From assembly GCF_000179595.2 (NCBI RefSeq), contig NZ_JH556658.1, positions 928,509 through 992,508 of the forward strand: DNA of 64,000 nt, in the 5' to 3' direction. Below the pieces are notes generated by a model. It saw nothing but the letters and a program-made list of their open reading frames with translations, was not told the DNA's origin and ran no database searches. Below are positions 26,601 through 34,083 of the stretch, one piece after another. This stretch comes from Acetivibrio cellulolyticus CD2. Lineage in GTDB: Bacteria; Bacillota; Clostridia; Acetivibrionales; Acetivibrionaceae. Position 1 is the first letter of the stretch; each line of letters starts with the position of its first letter. The position numbers and the translations under genes are program-made.

Positions 26601-28847
26601 TATTTTCTCTGCCTTAACACTCACCATACGGCCTCTTTCGGACTCTGGAATGCCATCAAACGAAAATCCTCTGGCACCAACCAGCTCAATAGCTGATTTC
26701 AGATCAAGCATTCCTGCCGCATAAAGTGCGGTAATTTCACCTAAGCTATGGCCTATCATGTAATCTGCCTTAACGCCACATTCACTTAACATCTTATATA
26801 TTGCAATATTACTTAAAAACATTGCCGGATGAGTGTTTTTGGTATTTTTTAATTCCTTCTCCAACTGCTCTTTGTTGTCACCGAAAATAACAGGCATAAG
26901 TGGATATCCGTATTTTGCTTTCCACATTGCATCAGCCTGCATATAAAAAACTTCAACTGCCGAATAATTATCACGGATTTCCCTTAACATATCAGGATAT
27001 TGAGAAGCCTGCCCCGGAAACATCAATGCCATCTTATCAGATGATATGGGTTCACCTTTACCAAAGTATATACCTTTAAGTTGAAGAGCCGAAAGGTTTT
27101 CCATCTTACCTTCATTCAAAGACTTCATCAATAAATCCCATTTTTCTTTAAGTTCTTCTGCCGCTTTAGCACTGATGGCAGCTCTCCACTCTTTTTTTGC
27201 ACAGGCAGCGGCATTATTTAAAAATACAGCCTGTCCATATTGAAGCTGACTGTTAAGTTTTTGACAAAACTCCGAATATGAAGCATTAATCTCATCCAAT
27301 GTATCTCCTGAAAAGAATACAACCTGATTACAAGCACTGTTTTTAACTTCCAGCAAAGTGCTACCTTCTACTTTTCGTGCACCTTGCAAAGGATATATTT
27401 TAGGGAGGAACTCTGTCCTGTATTCTTCCATGGCAATATGAAAATCACTGCCCCCAAAACCATATGAACTGACGCCGGCTCTTCTAGGATGCTCTTTGGA
27501 CTCCTGCCAGTGTTTTTGCTCGGTTAAAATGTAAAACGGTGATCCTTCCAACTGGAGTTTTGGATTTATTCTCTGAACATCTGCTACAGGCGGAAGAATT
27601 TTATTATGTAATGCAAATGCAGTTTTTATTAAACTTGGAGCTCCTGCAGCAGTTCTTAGATGGCCGATATTTGATTTTACAGAACTGACTCCACAATAGT
27701 TTTGTTTTGTAGCACCAAGCCCCTGGAAAGCCTTTTTCAATGCGCTTATCTCAATTACATCTCCAACAATTGTTCCAGTTCCATGAGCCTCAATTAACTC
27801 CACAGTATCAATAGGATAGTCCGCCATTCTTGCTGCGGCCTGTATTACACGAACTTGTCCTTCTTCACTTGGAGCTGCAATAGCTTTTCCTTTACCGTCA
27901 CTTCCCTGCCCATAACCGGAAATTAGCGCAATTATATTATCTTGGTCCCTTAGAGCATCTCCCAATCTTTTTAGAACCAGTACTCCACCCCCAAAACCCA
28001 TAACAAATCCATTAGCCCTTTCGTCAAATGGATATGAACCAACAGGAGATAGTGCGTTAATACCTGAAAAGGCAACAAAGCCTGGTTCACTTAACGAAAC
28101 TTCAGCAGCACCCGTTATTACTGCATCATATTCATGGTTCAACAACCCTGAAATTCCAAGTGAAGCTGCTGTGAGCGTTGAAGCACAAGCAGCATCAACT
28201 GTAAATGACGGTCCATGGAAATCAAATATATTGGATATTCTTGCAGCAGTAATATTCTGCAGCATTCCAGGTGCACTATCTTCAGTAATTGGAATTGTAT
28301 TTTTCAGCACCTTTTGTGATAACCCACCTATAATTTCATCTAATTGTTCTGCATTTATTTTAGACCCCAATTCAGATTTGTTTCTAAGATAGTCTTCAAT
28401 TTCCTGAAAGAAAACTCTTCTTATAATATTATCATTCTGTATGCCTGGAGCTCCAGTACCGAATATTACCGCCGTACGCTCCTTAGGCAGAACACTCTTT
28501 AGCGAGCTCAATGCCTGATCCACACAGAGCATCGCAACATGTTGATTCGGATCCATTTGTTCAGCTGTCGTAGGCGGTATTTTATACTTTCTGCACAAAT
28601 GTAAATAATCATCCAACCTTGCTACAGCCGCAATTTTTGTATATGATTTATCCTTCTTATCAGATTTCCCAAAGACTTCAGGCCTGTAATATATGCTTCC
28701 ATTAAAATATTCTTCCGGTATATCTCTTATAGATACCCTTTTTGTTATTATATTGTTCCAGAATGTATTCAAATCAATTGCATCCGGAAAATAACCTCCC
28801 ATAGCAACTACTGCGATTCTTTCCTCTGGATAATAATATTTATTCAT
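20634..28847 (-). CDS. PUFA-synthase-like type I polyketide/fatty acid megasynthase
   Basis: This 2,737-residue enzyme holds in order: ketosynthase KS1 (1-460; Cys in DAACAST near 219, EAHGTGT, NIGHL); acyltransferase (about 600-900; GHSLGEI near 701); a second ketosynthase-like domain (about 990-1500; Cys in AACSST near 1240, His in YYSHETYS and in MTGHTLGAS); three tandem carrier domains with LGIDTVK near 1616, 1716 and 1837; ketoreductase (about 2090-2390; GGGYGI near 2156, Tyr in DYCSANNF); and a dehydratase-type hotdog region (from about 2440; His in DQHRLGTTPIMP near 2474). Tandem carriers and LGID-type sites are typical of PUFA synthases. There is no enoyl reductase, so an iterative polyene or partly reduced chain is expected. 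It is the last gene of the operon. The product is unknown. Confidence 0.9.
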   Translation of the reverse strand: MNKYYYPEERIAVVAMGGYFPDAIDLNTFWNNIITKRVSIRDIPEEYFNGSIYYRPEVFGKSDKKDKSYTKIAAVARLDDYLHLCRKYKIPPTTAEQMDPNQHVAMLCVDQALSSLKSVLPKERTAVIFGTGAPGIQNDNIIRRVFFQEIEDYLRNKSELGSKINAEQLDEIIGGLSQKVLKNTIPITEDSAPGMLQNITAARISNIFDFHGPSFTVDAACASTLTAASLGISGLLNHEYDAVITGAAEVSLSEPGFVAFSGINALSPVGSYPFDERANGFVMGFGGGVLVLKRLGDALRDQDNIIALISGYGQGSDGKGKAIAAPSEEGQVRVIQAAARMADYPIDTVELIEAHGTGTIVGDVIEISALKKAFQGLGATKQNYCGVSSVKSNIGHLRTAAGAPSLIKTAFALHNKILPPVADVQRINPKLQLEGSPFYILTEQKHWQESKEHPRRAGVSSYGFGGSDFHIAMEEYRTEFLPKIYPLQGARKVEGSTLLEVKNSACNQVVFFSGDTLDEINASYSEFCQKLNSQLQYGQAVFLNNAAACAKKEWRAAISAKAAEELKEKWDLLMKSLNEGKMENLSALQLKGIYFGKGEPISSDKMALMFPGQASQYPDMLREIRDNYSAVEVFYMQADAMWKAKYGYPLMPVIFGDNKEQLEKELKNTKNTHPAMFLSNIAIYKMLSECGVKADYMIGHSLGEITALYAAGMLDLKSAIELVGARGFSFDGIPESERGRMVSVKAEKIKVAEMIQNSESKVSIANINSLEQTVVGGSDNEVNKFVEYLSGNNIAYTVLKVSHAFHTDLTERAADSFYNKISNIEFDASKTKVMACHLVDFYPGTREQLKDMPNVLKSQILSSVNFVDSIKKLYDLGVRLFIETGPSTVLTNLVRSILQDSDVKVISTNNRKKDSVEAYQCALAELFAYGVDLCTIPTKETLGLTEIKTISVQKVLEEAPEAVKPVNMQQIAINSNNQVVMPKESLVYSGVSIGLPGSFKKVFSDENFKYLLEGKNLIEMLTDDEMQSMLDLNITRLIKTESGSTYKSLTAINEVIQLAGKFGKIDMLNDYLVDEKTIRQMTFAVCAGVAAGYEALKDAGIPLVQEQIKTSSGHYLPGRYVLPEEMQEDTGIIFANGFLMIEPFIEETSKFIASKFGAKTRNDLIHFYEGVVTRISDPNSRKILTDWFTIQYSRLLNNCGEEDIYKFNHEFMSQISSRANNRLAQFIGAKGPNFHLSAACSSTVSAVTLAEDLIRSGHAKRMIIIGAENPGSKAALPWMGASFLSTGSATDSGDVYEAAVPFDNRRNGMILGSGAVGLVIEKESDVSNRGMDGICRIIGTHMFNTAGHQVKIDGKEFSIQLDRFLNKMESEHGINRNTIAPKTVYYSHETYSPRKGGCSIAEKQALHHAFGEKFRELKVINTKGMTGHTLGASIEEAVAAKCLQYQKIPPVVNYREPDPELEGLNLSEGGNYNFDYILRIVAGYGAQGNFHLLQKLANGDNRFSDKNKYQQWLANITSSEAAELKNMGRILIAEGNRIGIQRVENNLQQPSIEREETISAKVPMAPQQDKVELIVPKADTLMNASIKDEILNIYSSVTKYPKDMLDLSMEMEADLGIDTVKQATIFSMISDKFNLAPEQGVRLSNYPTIGDVVNLICQMNGSEEQAMVEKVQDSVETGNSSEGLFDCSSDVFQVISEITKYPADMLDRDMEMEADLGIDTVKQATIFSILGQKYGVSEEMSKNVSMYRTIDSVIKFIEQNQKTGTGKSVVGNSPEEKNRTSINKAAIETVGQSKTIVKNTELKEDSKSINHQVLALISEITKYPKDMLELEMEMEADLGIDTVKQATIFSMIGDKFEIGKEKFKNISQYKTIGAIINMIEESLDNNVKADDEVLKVNNAESDITYEDELIKTDDDSKMLSLHIPVFVEEALGVPDYEIKDKNIWLLGDDDKTVQRVLKHFKEYSYNVNSFVFEKNFSKGELEGKIAQFVKNPVDVIVDCTHLGGAIEFDKMTGDEEEQMLFLSSEARFYFYKKLSEVLAEPQLRILCLVNIDGCHGYANEQEINDPFYGAIGGFYKGLRKEWPKSSIKVIDLGCEQVSDIPEESMSNIVKEAQESSLDYEIGYQNGERKVLKIDIPDRAEYKNIELPEKPHFLITGGGYGITAEIVKGLCQRFNGGKFTILGRTQLPENVRELSQLDENALEQKKTQIHSKLKEEGKKVTPALVQSEFDKIVKANSIYQLIDYVEKAGGKALYVPCDVRNYDSMKGAMQEALNQNGAVHIAVYAAGIEKSRLIKQKTYEEFKEVFSVKAQGLCNLYRLLDLNDLKAFVGFSSVSGRFGNEAQLDYCSANNFINSFMGMIKSKYKSVHALSIAWSGWKDTGMAWRNEFVKNHSEELGLHLIEVKRGTEAFVELLTNGINSHEVIVSNGLRHFAHNGMMKCPVEETPLLDWVSKTNGKYDKGHKVLSVKTDPIIDQHRLGTTPIMPAVGFLEMCAEFHSINFGRKEQYCFRNVKLNNGLKLYHENPQEVILTITDEPKNGSFSIASHTYLKSKFGITNRIELNSMEVSDKIGDYLSLLEIRNIENETMEMLYQKDMMYEYNTKIPNSIHVGPLFMSQVKEDGTIKRGKNGVVYSTVLPPEQISNKKYQLDKLLINPAFMDSVFQVCAIHTLIEIKRVYLPWQIEELGVVKVPKEPCQYKAYSKITNESDDAKTYDVIFLNENDEVCYYAKNVVMKRINL
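23320..24065 (-). repeat. Three tandem acyl-carrier coding repeats
   Basis: Blocks near 23320-23400, 23685-23770 and 23985-24065 code almost the same residues (KYPKDML, MEMEADLGIDTVKQATIFS). Variable linkers of 60-100 residues separate them. The repeated Ser/Thr-poor site LGIDTVK differs from the usual LGxDSxx; the phosphopantetheine attachment residue appears as Thr in GIDT, where Ser is normal, and this should be noted when judging carrier activity. Confidence 0.75.
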
Positions 28848-28906
28848 TTTTATTCCCCCCAGTTATATTGTTCTCACATTCTATTTTTTCTCTATTGATT
28901 ACATGT

Positions 28907-28942
28907 ATTGAACGCGATAAAGCTTTTACATCGCGCTTCAAT
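28907..28942 (-). promoter_or_regulatory. Hairpin in the leader of the megasynthase gene
   Basis: ATTGAACGCGAT pairs with ATCGCGCTTCAAT with a single bulged G and an 11-base loop, 60 bases before the megasynthase ATG at 28847. There is no T run directly after it, so it is more likely an operator or mRNA structure than a terminator. Confidence 0.6.
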
Positions 28943-28956
28943 TTCCTTAATTAATT

Positions 28957-28999
28957 ATCGTGAAAATTAAATTTGTCCTTGTAAAATCATTTTCACGAT
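28957..28999 (-). promoter_or_regulatory. Hairpin at the end of the ligase gene
   Basis: A perfect 11-bp inverted repeat (ATCGTGAAAAT and ATTTTCACGAT) starts next to the ligase stop codon at 29000. With the hairpin at 28907 it fills the 152-base gap before the megasynthase. Together they may set the ratio of megasynthase to the upstream enzymes. Confidence 0.6.
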
Positions 29000-30499
29000 T
29001 TACATATTTTTTAAAGCCTTTTTATCAATTTTGCCTATATTATTTCTTGGGAACTCTGCTAGAAATGTGATACTCTTAGGTATTTTTAAATTTGCGAGCT
29101 TCTCTGAAGCATATCTAATCAAGTCACGATCTTGTGTATTTCTATCTTCTTTGAGTACAACGAAAGCTTTGACAACTTCTCCATACAAGCTATCTTCTAC
29201 ACCCACTACTGCTGAATCTACTACATCAGGGTGTGAATTTAATACCGCTTCAATCTCTATTGGTGAAATTTTTAGACCTGCTACATTTATGAACTCTGTT
29301 CTTCTTCCGCATAAGACAAAAGAACCGTCACTCCTGCGGTATCCAAGATCCCCCGTATATAAATATCCGTCTCTCAGCCTTTCTGCAGTTTCTTCAGGTC
29401 TCTTATAATACCCCAGCATCAAACCCGGCCCTTTAACACGGATTTCACCAATAACACCATCCTCGCATATTTGTCCTTGTTGGTCTGCAACCTCAACTAC
29501 AAGTACACTTTTAGCTGGAAATCCAACATTTCCGGCAGGTTCAGGCAGCATGTCACGTCTTGATGTAATCAGTGTAGTTGCTTCACAAAGCCCCAACCCT
29601 TCATCAAGGTAAATACCTATGTTTTTATACCATGACAATGCTGTATCATAATTTAAAGGTGCAGCTGCACAAAAAGCTTTTTTAAGTTTTCTGAGTTGAA
29701 CATAAAATGCTTCATATCTCAATAATTGCTGGTAATGGGTAGGCACTCCGAAAATATGGGTAATTTTCTCGTCGTCAATCACTTTTGCAATTCTAACCGG
29801 TTGAAATGACCTTAAAAAGACAATTGCTGCTTTTCCTTCCATAGAAGGAGCAAAAAGTGAAACACATCCGTAAGCATGTGAGAAAGGAACAAAGCACAGT
29901 AGCCTGTCATCCGGGTCATAGGGGTACTTTGATTCTCTATTTTTTCTTAAAAACGTGAAAAAACATCCAGTTGTCAGCATAACCCCTTTAGGTGTTGATG
30001 TTGAACCTGATGTATATATAAGCATAGCCAAGTCATCTTCTTCAAAATTATAATATTCCTCAACCCGGGAATAGTCTGCCAGCGGTATCTTGCATGCTTC
30101 TTCAATCTCTCTGACATTGATTATATCCACTTCAAGTCCCTCTTCTAAAGGAACGTCCTCCTTTTTAAGGTAAGTTATCAAACATTTCGAATCGGAATCC
30201 TTAACATAATAATTGAGTTCACACGGTTTAAATAAAGGGTCTACCAGACAAATAACACATCCGATATATTCGACTGCAAGAAGTACAACAGCAGCTTCTG
30301 CACTATTATACAGGTGCATGGAAATAATTGTGCCAGGTTTATATCCTTTTTCTTTCAAGAAAGCTGCAACTCTTAATACCTCTTCTTTTAACCCCCTGTA
30401 AGTAATTCTTCTTCCGTTTTCACCGTCAATAACAGCTTCTCTATCCAGGTATTCCTCTTGTGTACCAAATAAAAGCTCACAATAATTCACCTTATACAT
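29000..30499 (-). CDS. AMP-forming acyl-CoA / acyl-ACP ligase
   Basis: The product has about 499 residues, with the ATG at 30499 taken over an upstream TTG at 30508; GGGGGG lies very close and a GTG five codons on is an alternative. It is an ANL-superfamily enzyme that adenylates a carboxylic acid and transfers it to CoA or a carrier protein: LIYTSGSTSTPKGVML (P-loop), GLGLCEATT, YLYTGDLGYRRSDG and the C-terminal NNIGKIDKKALK with its catalytic Lys are all present. In this operon it may supply the starter acid to the free ACP at 31629 or release and activate the product. The substrate cannot be predicted from the sequence by eye. Confidence 0.85.
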   Translation of the reverse strand: MYKVNYCELLFGTQEEYLDREAVIDGENGRRITYRGLKEEVLRVAAFLKEKGYKPGTIISMHLYNSAEAAVVLLAVEYIGCVICLVDPLFKPCELNYYVKDSDSKCLITYLKKEDVPLEEGLEVDIINVREIEEACKIPLADYSRVEEYYNFEEDDLAMLIYTSGSTSTPKGVMLTTGCFFTFLRKNRESKYPYDPDDRLLCFVPFSHAYGCVSLFAPSMEGKAAIVFLRSFQPVRIAKVIDDEKITHIFGVPTHYQQLLRYEAFYVQLRKLKKAFCAAAPLNYDTALSWYKNIGIYLDEGLGLCEATTLITSRRDMLPEPAGNVGFPAKSVLVVEVADQQGQICEDGVIGEIRVKGPGLMLGYYKRPEETAERLRDGYLYTGDLGYRRSDGSFVLCGRRTEFINVAGLKISPIEIEAVLNSHPDVVDSAVVGVEDSLYGEVVKAFVVLKEDRNTQDRDLIRYASEKLANLKIPKSITFLAEFPRNNIGKIDKKALKNM

Positions 30500-30531
30500 T
30501 CCCCCCAAAAATAAAATTTTTTATATAGAAT

Positions 30532-31572
30532 TTAATATTTAAATATAAATCCACCACTGCTGGCTCCTGCACCATGTCCGTGCATCATTACAATATTCCC
30601 TCTTTTAAGCCTTCCTGTTTCGATTAATTCATACAGGTTTAATGGACTCATACTTGCAACAGTGTTCCCATATTTATGGAAACAACTTATGCTTTTTTCC
30701 TTTGGAATATTAAGAGCTTTCAATTGAGCTTCCCATATTACGGTAGACTGATCAGATGTAACAAAAAAGTCTATATCATTTAAGGTAAGACCTGCATCCA
30801 TCAGAAGTTTTTCACAAACTACTTTTGCATGCTCAACAGAGCTTTCCATTATTAGATTTCCATTATCAATTCTCATATCAAACATATTATAATCGATTTC
30901 TTTAATTCCATCTCTTAAAGTGCTTGTACCATAAGGTATATAGGCAATATTATAGAATACTGGATTGGTAAAAATATAAGAAGATATAAAATGTTTTGTA
31001 TCTGACCTTCCTAAAAGCATGGCTGTAATTCCGTCTCCATAAAGAAATATGGTCTTGGGATTTGGTTTGTTCCACCTTTGTATTCCTTTCGAACTAGTTC
31101 CTCCACCAATTACCAGAACATATTCATCACCTGAAGCAATACTTCTAACGGCTAGATCCATTGCATGCATAAATCCGCTGCAGGCAGACGATATATCAAA
31201 AGCTGGAATTCCCACCGTAGTTCCAAGTTCTTTTAAAAGGGCAACAGATAGCGCAGGTATTTGATAATCACCAAGAAGTTTTGTGTATATAACCTTATCC
31301 ACCTGTTCAATACTTATTTCTGCTTTGTTAAGACATTGCCTTACCGCTTTAGCCATTAATCCTTCGAGACTTTCATCACTGTTAATCCATCTTCTTTCGC
31401 TAATCCCAATTGAAAATTTTACAGCCCTGTCGGTAGCAATTATATTATATTTATCGATTATTTCCTGGTTAGATACAACACGTTCAGGTAGTCCAACTCC
31501 CATTGATATGATTTTTGCCTGTCTCTTGACATTTAGTGGCTTGATATCTGGAAACTGAATATCTATTTCCAT
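30532..31572 (-). CDS. KAS III-like enzyme with active-site Cys but no canonical His
   Basis: The 346-residue product has the FabH / KAS III fold. The nucleophile Cys is present in DISSACSGFMHA (about residue 132) and the Asn motif in HKYGNTVASMSPL. The usual catalytic His motif (H in PHQAN) reads TSDQST, so the His is missing. Such changes are known in KAS III relatives that do acyl transfer or special condensations without classical malonyl decarboxylation. Glycine-rich HGHGAGASSGGF closes the chain. It is encoded between the free ACP and the ligase and has a Cys-less paralog at 32818, so a two-subunit enzyme like PqsB/PqsC is a fair model. Confidence 0.8.
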   Translation of the reverse strand: MEIDIQFPDIKPLNVKRQAKIISMGVGLPERVVSNQEIIDKYNIIATDRAVKFSIGISERRWINSDESLEGLMAKAVRQCLNKAEISIEQVDKVIYTKLLGDYQIPALSVALLKELGTTVGIPAFDISSACSGFMHAMDLAVRSIASGDEYVLVIGGGTSSKGIQRWNKPNPKTIFLYGDGITAMLLGRSDTKHFISSYIFTNPVFYNIAYIPYGTSTLRDGIKEIDYNMFDMRIDNGNLIMESSVEHAKVVCEKLLMDAGLTLNDIDFFVTSDQSTVIWEAQLKALNIPKEKSISCFHKYGNTVASMSPLNLYELIETGRLKRGNIVMMHGHGAGASSGGFIFKY

Positions 31573-31628
31573 AATTCCTCCAAATTAGTTATACCTGATA
31601 ACTTAAAATTTATTGTTAAGTACAAATT

Positions 31629-31871
31629 CTATTCACTTAATACATTAAAAATATGGCTGACTAGATCTTTCATAACAAACAGTTCCGGTTTTGCCTCAAT
31701 CATAGGTATATTGAAGGTTTCAGAAAACTGAAATCCCAATTCTACCAATGCAATAGAGTCAGCAAACAAATCATTTACCAGATTTGTTTCAGGTTTTAGC
31801 TCACTGCTGTTAATCTTTAAATAATCAACAATCAATGCCTTTGTTTTTTCATAAACTTCATTGTAATCCAT
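31629..31871 (-). CDS. Free-standing acyl carrier protein
   Basis: The 80-residue product has the helix plan of an acyl carrier protein, with the attachment site FADSIALVELG and Ser39 as the phosphopantetheine site. It lies between the methyltransferase and the KAS III gene. It is too far from general fatty acid genes to be AcpP and probably carries the starter or an intermediate for the megasynthase pathway. It would be activated by an Sfp-type transferase such as the one at 45345. Confidence 0.85.
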   Translation of the reverse strand: MDYNEVYEKTKALIVDYLKINSSELKPETNLVNDLFADSIALVELGFQFSETFNIPMIEAKPELFVMKDLVSHIFNVLSE

Positions 31872-31909
31872 TATACATCCCCCTAATTTAAACTTTATTA
31901 ACTTTATTA

Positions 31910-32758
31910 TTAACCTATTTTACAAATTTGTTTACAAAATGCATTATTATAGATCTTCTGATTTCTTTGCGAAAGCAAAGATAATTTCTGATCAATTTTA
32001 TCTAGCTTTTCTTCAGAAATAAATTTTTCTTTAGTTTTTATCATCAAACAAAACTTCATGACTCGAGTAGAAAAAAAATCTACTTTTCGCTGAAGTTCTT
32101 CATCCAGCAACATTTTAAATTCATTTAATGAAAAAGCTGCTTTAAGAGAATTACGAAAATCTTCACGACTAAGCGGCCGTTCTCCACCACGATATTCAAC
32201 AAAGAAATCAATTGATTTTTCGGAATGCAACCTGCAAAAGTCAAAAATAAAAATTGAAGTATCCTGATTTACCAAACTATTAACAGCCTTAAAAAATTTT
32301 TTCAAGGATTGAAGGTCATTCAGGTGATGTAAAGCATATACACACATAATTCCATCAATTCGTTTATCTTGCAGACCTTGCACTTCCGTAAAATCTTGTT
32401 TGATGAATTCAACATTAGACAAATTCATGCTTTCTGCTCTTATCTTTGCTCTTTTAAGCATTTCCTCCGATAGATCGACTCCTGTAAAATGAATTTCCGG
32501 GTTAATTTCAGCTACTTGGCATAAAAGCTGTCCGGAGCCACAACCAAGGTCTAATACACGTTTGCAGCCCGAAATTGTTCTTGATACCTGGGATATAATA
32601 TATAAATGCGGTGCTGCCATTGTACCATCAGGATTTCCTTCTGCATCAAAGGCCTGAACTTTTTCTCCTGTCATAATAGTTTCAGGTTCCGGCATTCTCT
32701 CAAAATATTGTTTACAAACAACTTCCCTCAATATTGTAACAAGGGGTTTAAATGACAT
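31910..32758 (-). CDS. SAM-dependent methyltransferase
   Basis: The 282-residue product has a class I Rossmann methyltransferase domain in residues 50-190: VLDLGCGSGQLLCQ binds the cofactor, FTGVDLSEEMLKRA follows, and GIMCVYALHHLND marks strand 4. The last 90 residues are helical and charged. It lies in the megasynthase operon between the ACP and the Cys-less KAS III. It is likely to methylate the acyl chain, a carboxyl or a hydroxyl group of the product; which one is unknown. Confidence 0.8.
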   Translation of the reverse strand: MSFKPLVTILREVVCKQYFERMPEPETIMTGEKVQAFDAEGNPDGTMAAPHLYIISQVSRTISGCKRVLDLGCGSGQLLCQVAEINPEIHFTGVDLSEEMLKRAKIRAESMNLSNVEFIKQDFTEVQGLQDKRIDGIMCVYALHHLNDLQSLKKFFKAVNSLVNQDTSIFIFDFCRLHSEKSIDFFVEYRGGERPLSREDFRNSLKAAFSLNEFKMLLDEELQRKVDFFSTRVMKFCLMIKTKEKFISEEKLDKIDQKLSLLSQRNQKIYNNAFCKQICKIG

Positions 32759-32817
32759 TACATATCTTCCTTTCTACTTACATTATCCTCATGAAGACGT
32801 GGAACTCTTTTCTCGAT

Positions 32818-33870
32818 TTAAACTTTATATATCAACCCTCCGCCATTAATACCTTCTCCATGTGAAATCAGCATAATGTGCATTTCAGGTTGTATTCTGC
32901 CAGTTTCAAAACCAACGTCAATCAGTAACGGAAGCATCGCAGTCATTGTATTACCATAGTTTTTAAGAACTGAAATACTTTTATCCTCACTAACTCCTCC
33001 TAAAGCTTCCAAAGTTAATTCCCATATCTGCCTGCTATTTTCAGTAACCAATACAAGATCAATATCATCCATATCAAGACCGCTTTCATCAAGAAGATTA
33101 TCAGATATCTCCCTTGTAGCCTTTATGTATAAATCTTCGGCAATTTTCAAGTCTCCCAAATGATAAGAATCAAAAGTTATTGAATTTTGTTCATCTAAAA
33201 TTAGATTGGAATCTGCATCCATAGCAAACGGATCCGCTTTTGCCAGAGCTAAATCATAGTATTGTGGGTTTGTATAGAAATAAGATGCTAAGATATGTTT
33301 TTCTTCTGAATAGCCAAAGAGTAATGATGCTGAGGCATCTCCAAAAAGGAAAGCCACTTTGGGATCATGTTTATTCATTAATCTTGCATTTACTCCCCCC
33401 GAAGCAAGGAGTATATAATCATCTCCTGTATTAATAAACCTTGATATAACATCTACTGAATATAAAAATGCAGAAACTCCCCCGTCAATATCAAAAGAAT
33501 GAACAGCAACTCTGCTTCCAAGTTTTTTGAGCAAGTTACTCGCTGTCATTGGAAGAAGATTATCTCCATAATACTTATTCACAATCAATCTAGAAAGCTT
33601 CTCCGGAGATAGACCGATTTTATCGAGACACTTTTGGGAAGATTCCTTTAAAACATCACTATCAGCCATATGTTCTTCTGCAACATGGCGTGTTTCAACA
33701 CCTAATGATTTAAAAATTGCTGAACTTTTGAATGGAAAATTGAACTTTTGAATTATTTCGTCGTTTGATACTATCTTTGATGGAATGAATGATGAACTTG
33801 CCAGTATCTTACAATGTCGGTCAAAGCACTTTTTAGAGCGCTTGGGAAAATTACAATATAAACTACTCAT
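32818..33870 (-). CDS. KAS III-like protein lacking the catalytic cysteine
   Basis: The 350-residue product aligns with the KAS III protein at 30532 over its whole length and shares NYGNTMTAMLPL and a closing SHGEGINGGGLIYKV. At the nucleophile position the chain reads DIDGGVSAFLYS, so Cys is replaced by Val, and the His motif is replaced by VTENSR. It should not be able to form an acyl-enzyme by the normal route. The intact fold and conserved length argue against decay. It is probably a structural or chain-length partner of the Cys-containing paralog. It is the first gene of the operon, and the upstream DNA is very AT rich with repeated TGTTTATATG. Confidence 0.8.
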   Translation of the reverse strand: MSSLYCNFPKRSKKCFDRHCKILASSSFIPSKIVSNDEIIQKFNFPFKSSAIFKSLGVETRHVAEEHMADSDVLKESSQKCLDKIGLSPEKLSRLIVNKYYGDNLLPMTASNLLKKLGSRVAVHSFDIDGGVSAFLYSVDVISRFINTGDDYILLASGGVNARLMNKHDPKVAFLFGDASASLLFGYSEEKHILASYFYTNPQYYDLALAKADPFAMDADSNLILDEQNSITFDSYHLGDLKIAEDLYIKATREISDNLLDESGLDMDDIDLVLVTENSRQIWELTLEALGGVSEDKSISVLKNYGNTMTAMLPLLIDVGFETGRIQPEMHIMLISHGEGINGGGLIYKV

Positions 33871-34018
33871 ATCTTACAATAACCCCCACTAATAAATCAA
33901 ACAAACTACCACTTAGCCTTTTTATATATGTGTTTATATGTGTTTATATATTCATTTATATATTAACATAAAATATATATTATACGCAACAATTTTATAG
34001 TTTTTTAGACACAAAAGA

Positions 34019-34050
34019 GCTGTTACACTAAATTTTCTTAGTGGAACAGC
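34019..34050 (-). terminator. Terminator of the aminotransferase gene
   Basis: A 13-bp stem with one mismatch (GCTGTTACACTAA with TTAGTGGAACAGC) and a six-base loop lies 33 bases after the aminotransferase stop. It is followed on the minus strand by TCTTTTG, so the aminotransferase is probably transcribed separately from the megasynthase operon. Confidence 0.8.
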
Positions 34051-34083
34051 ACCACAAATTTTTCTACCATTCTAATAATCAAC

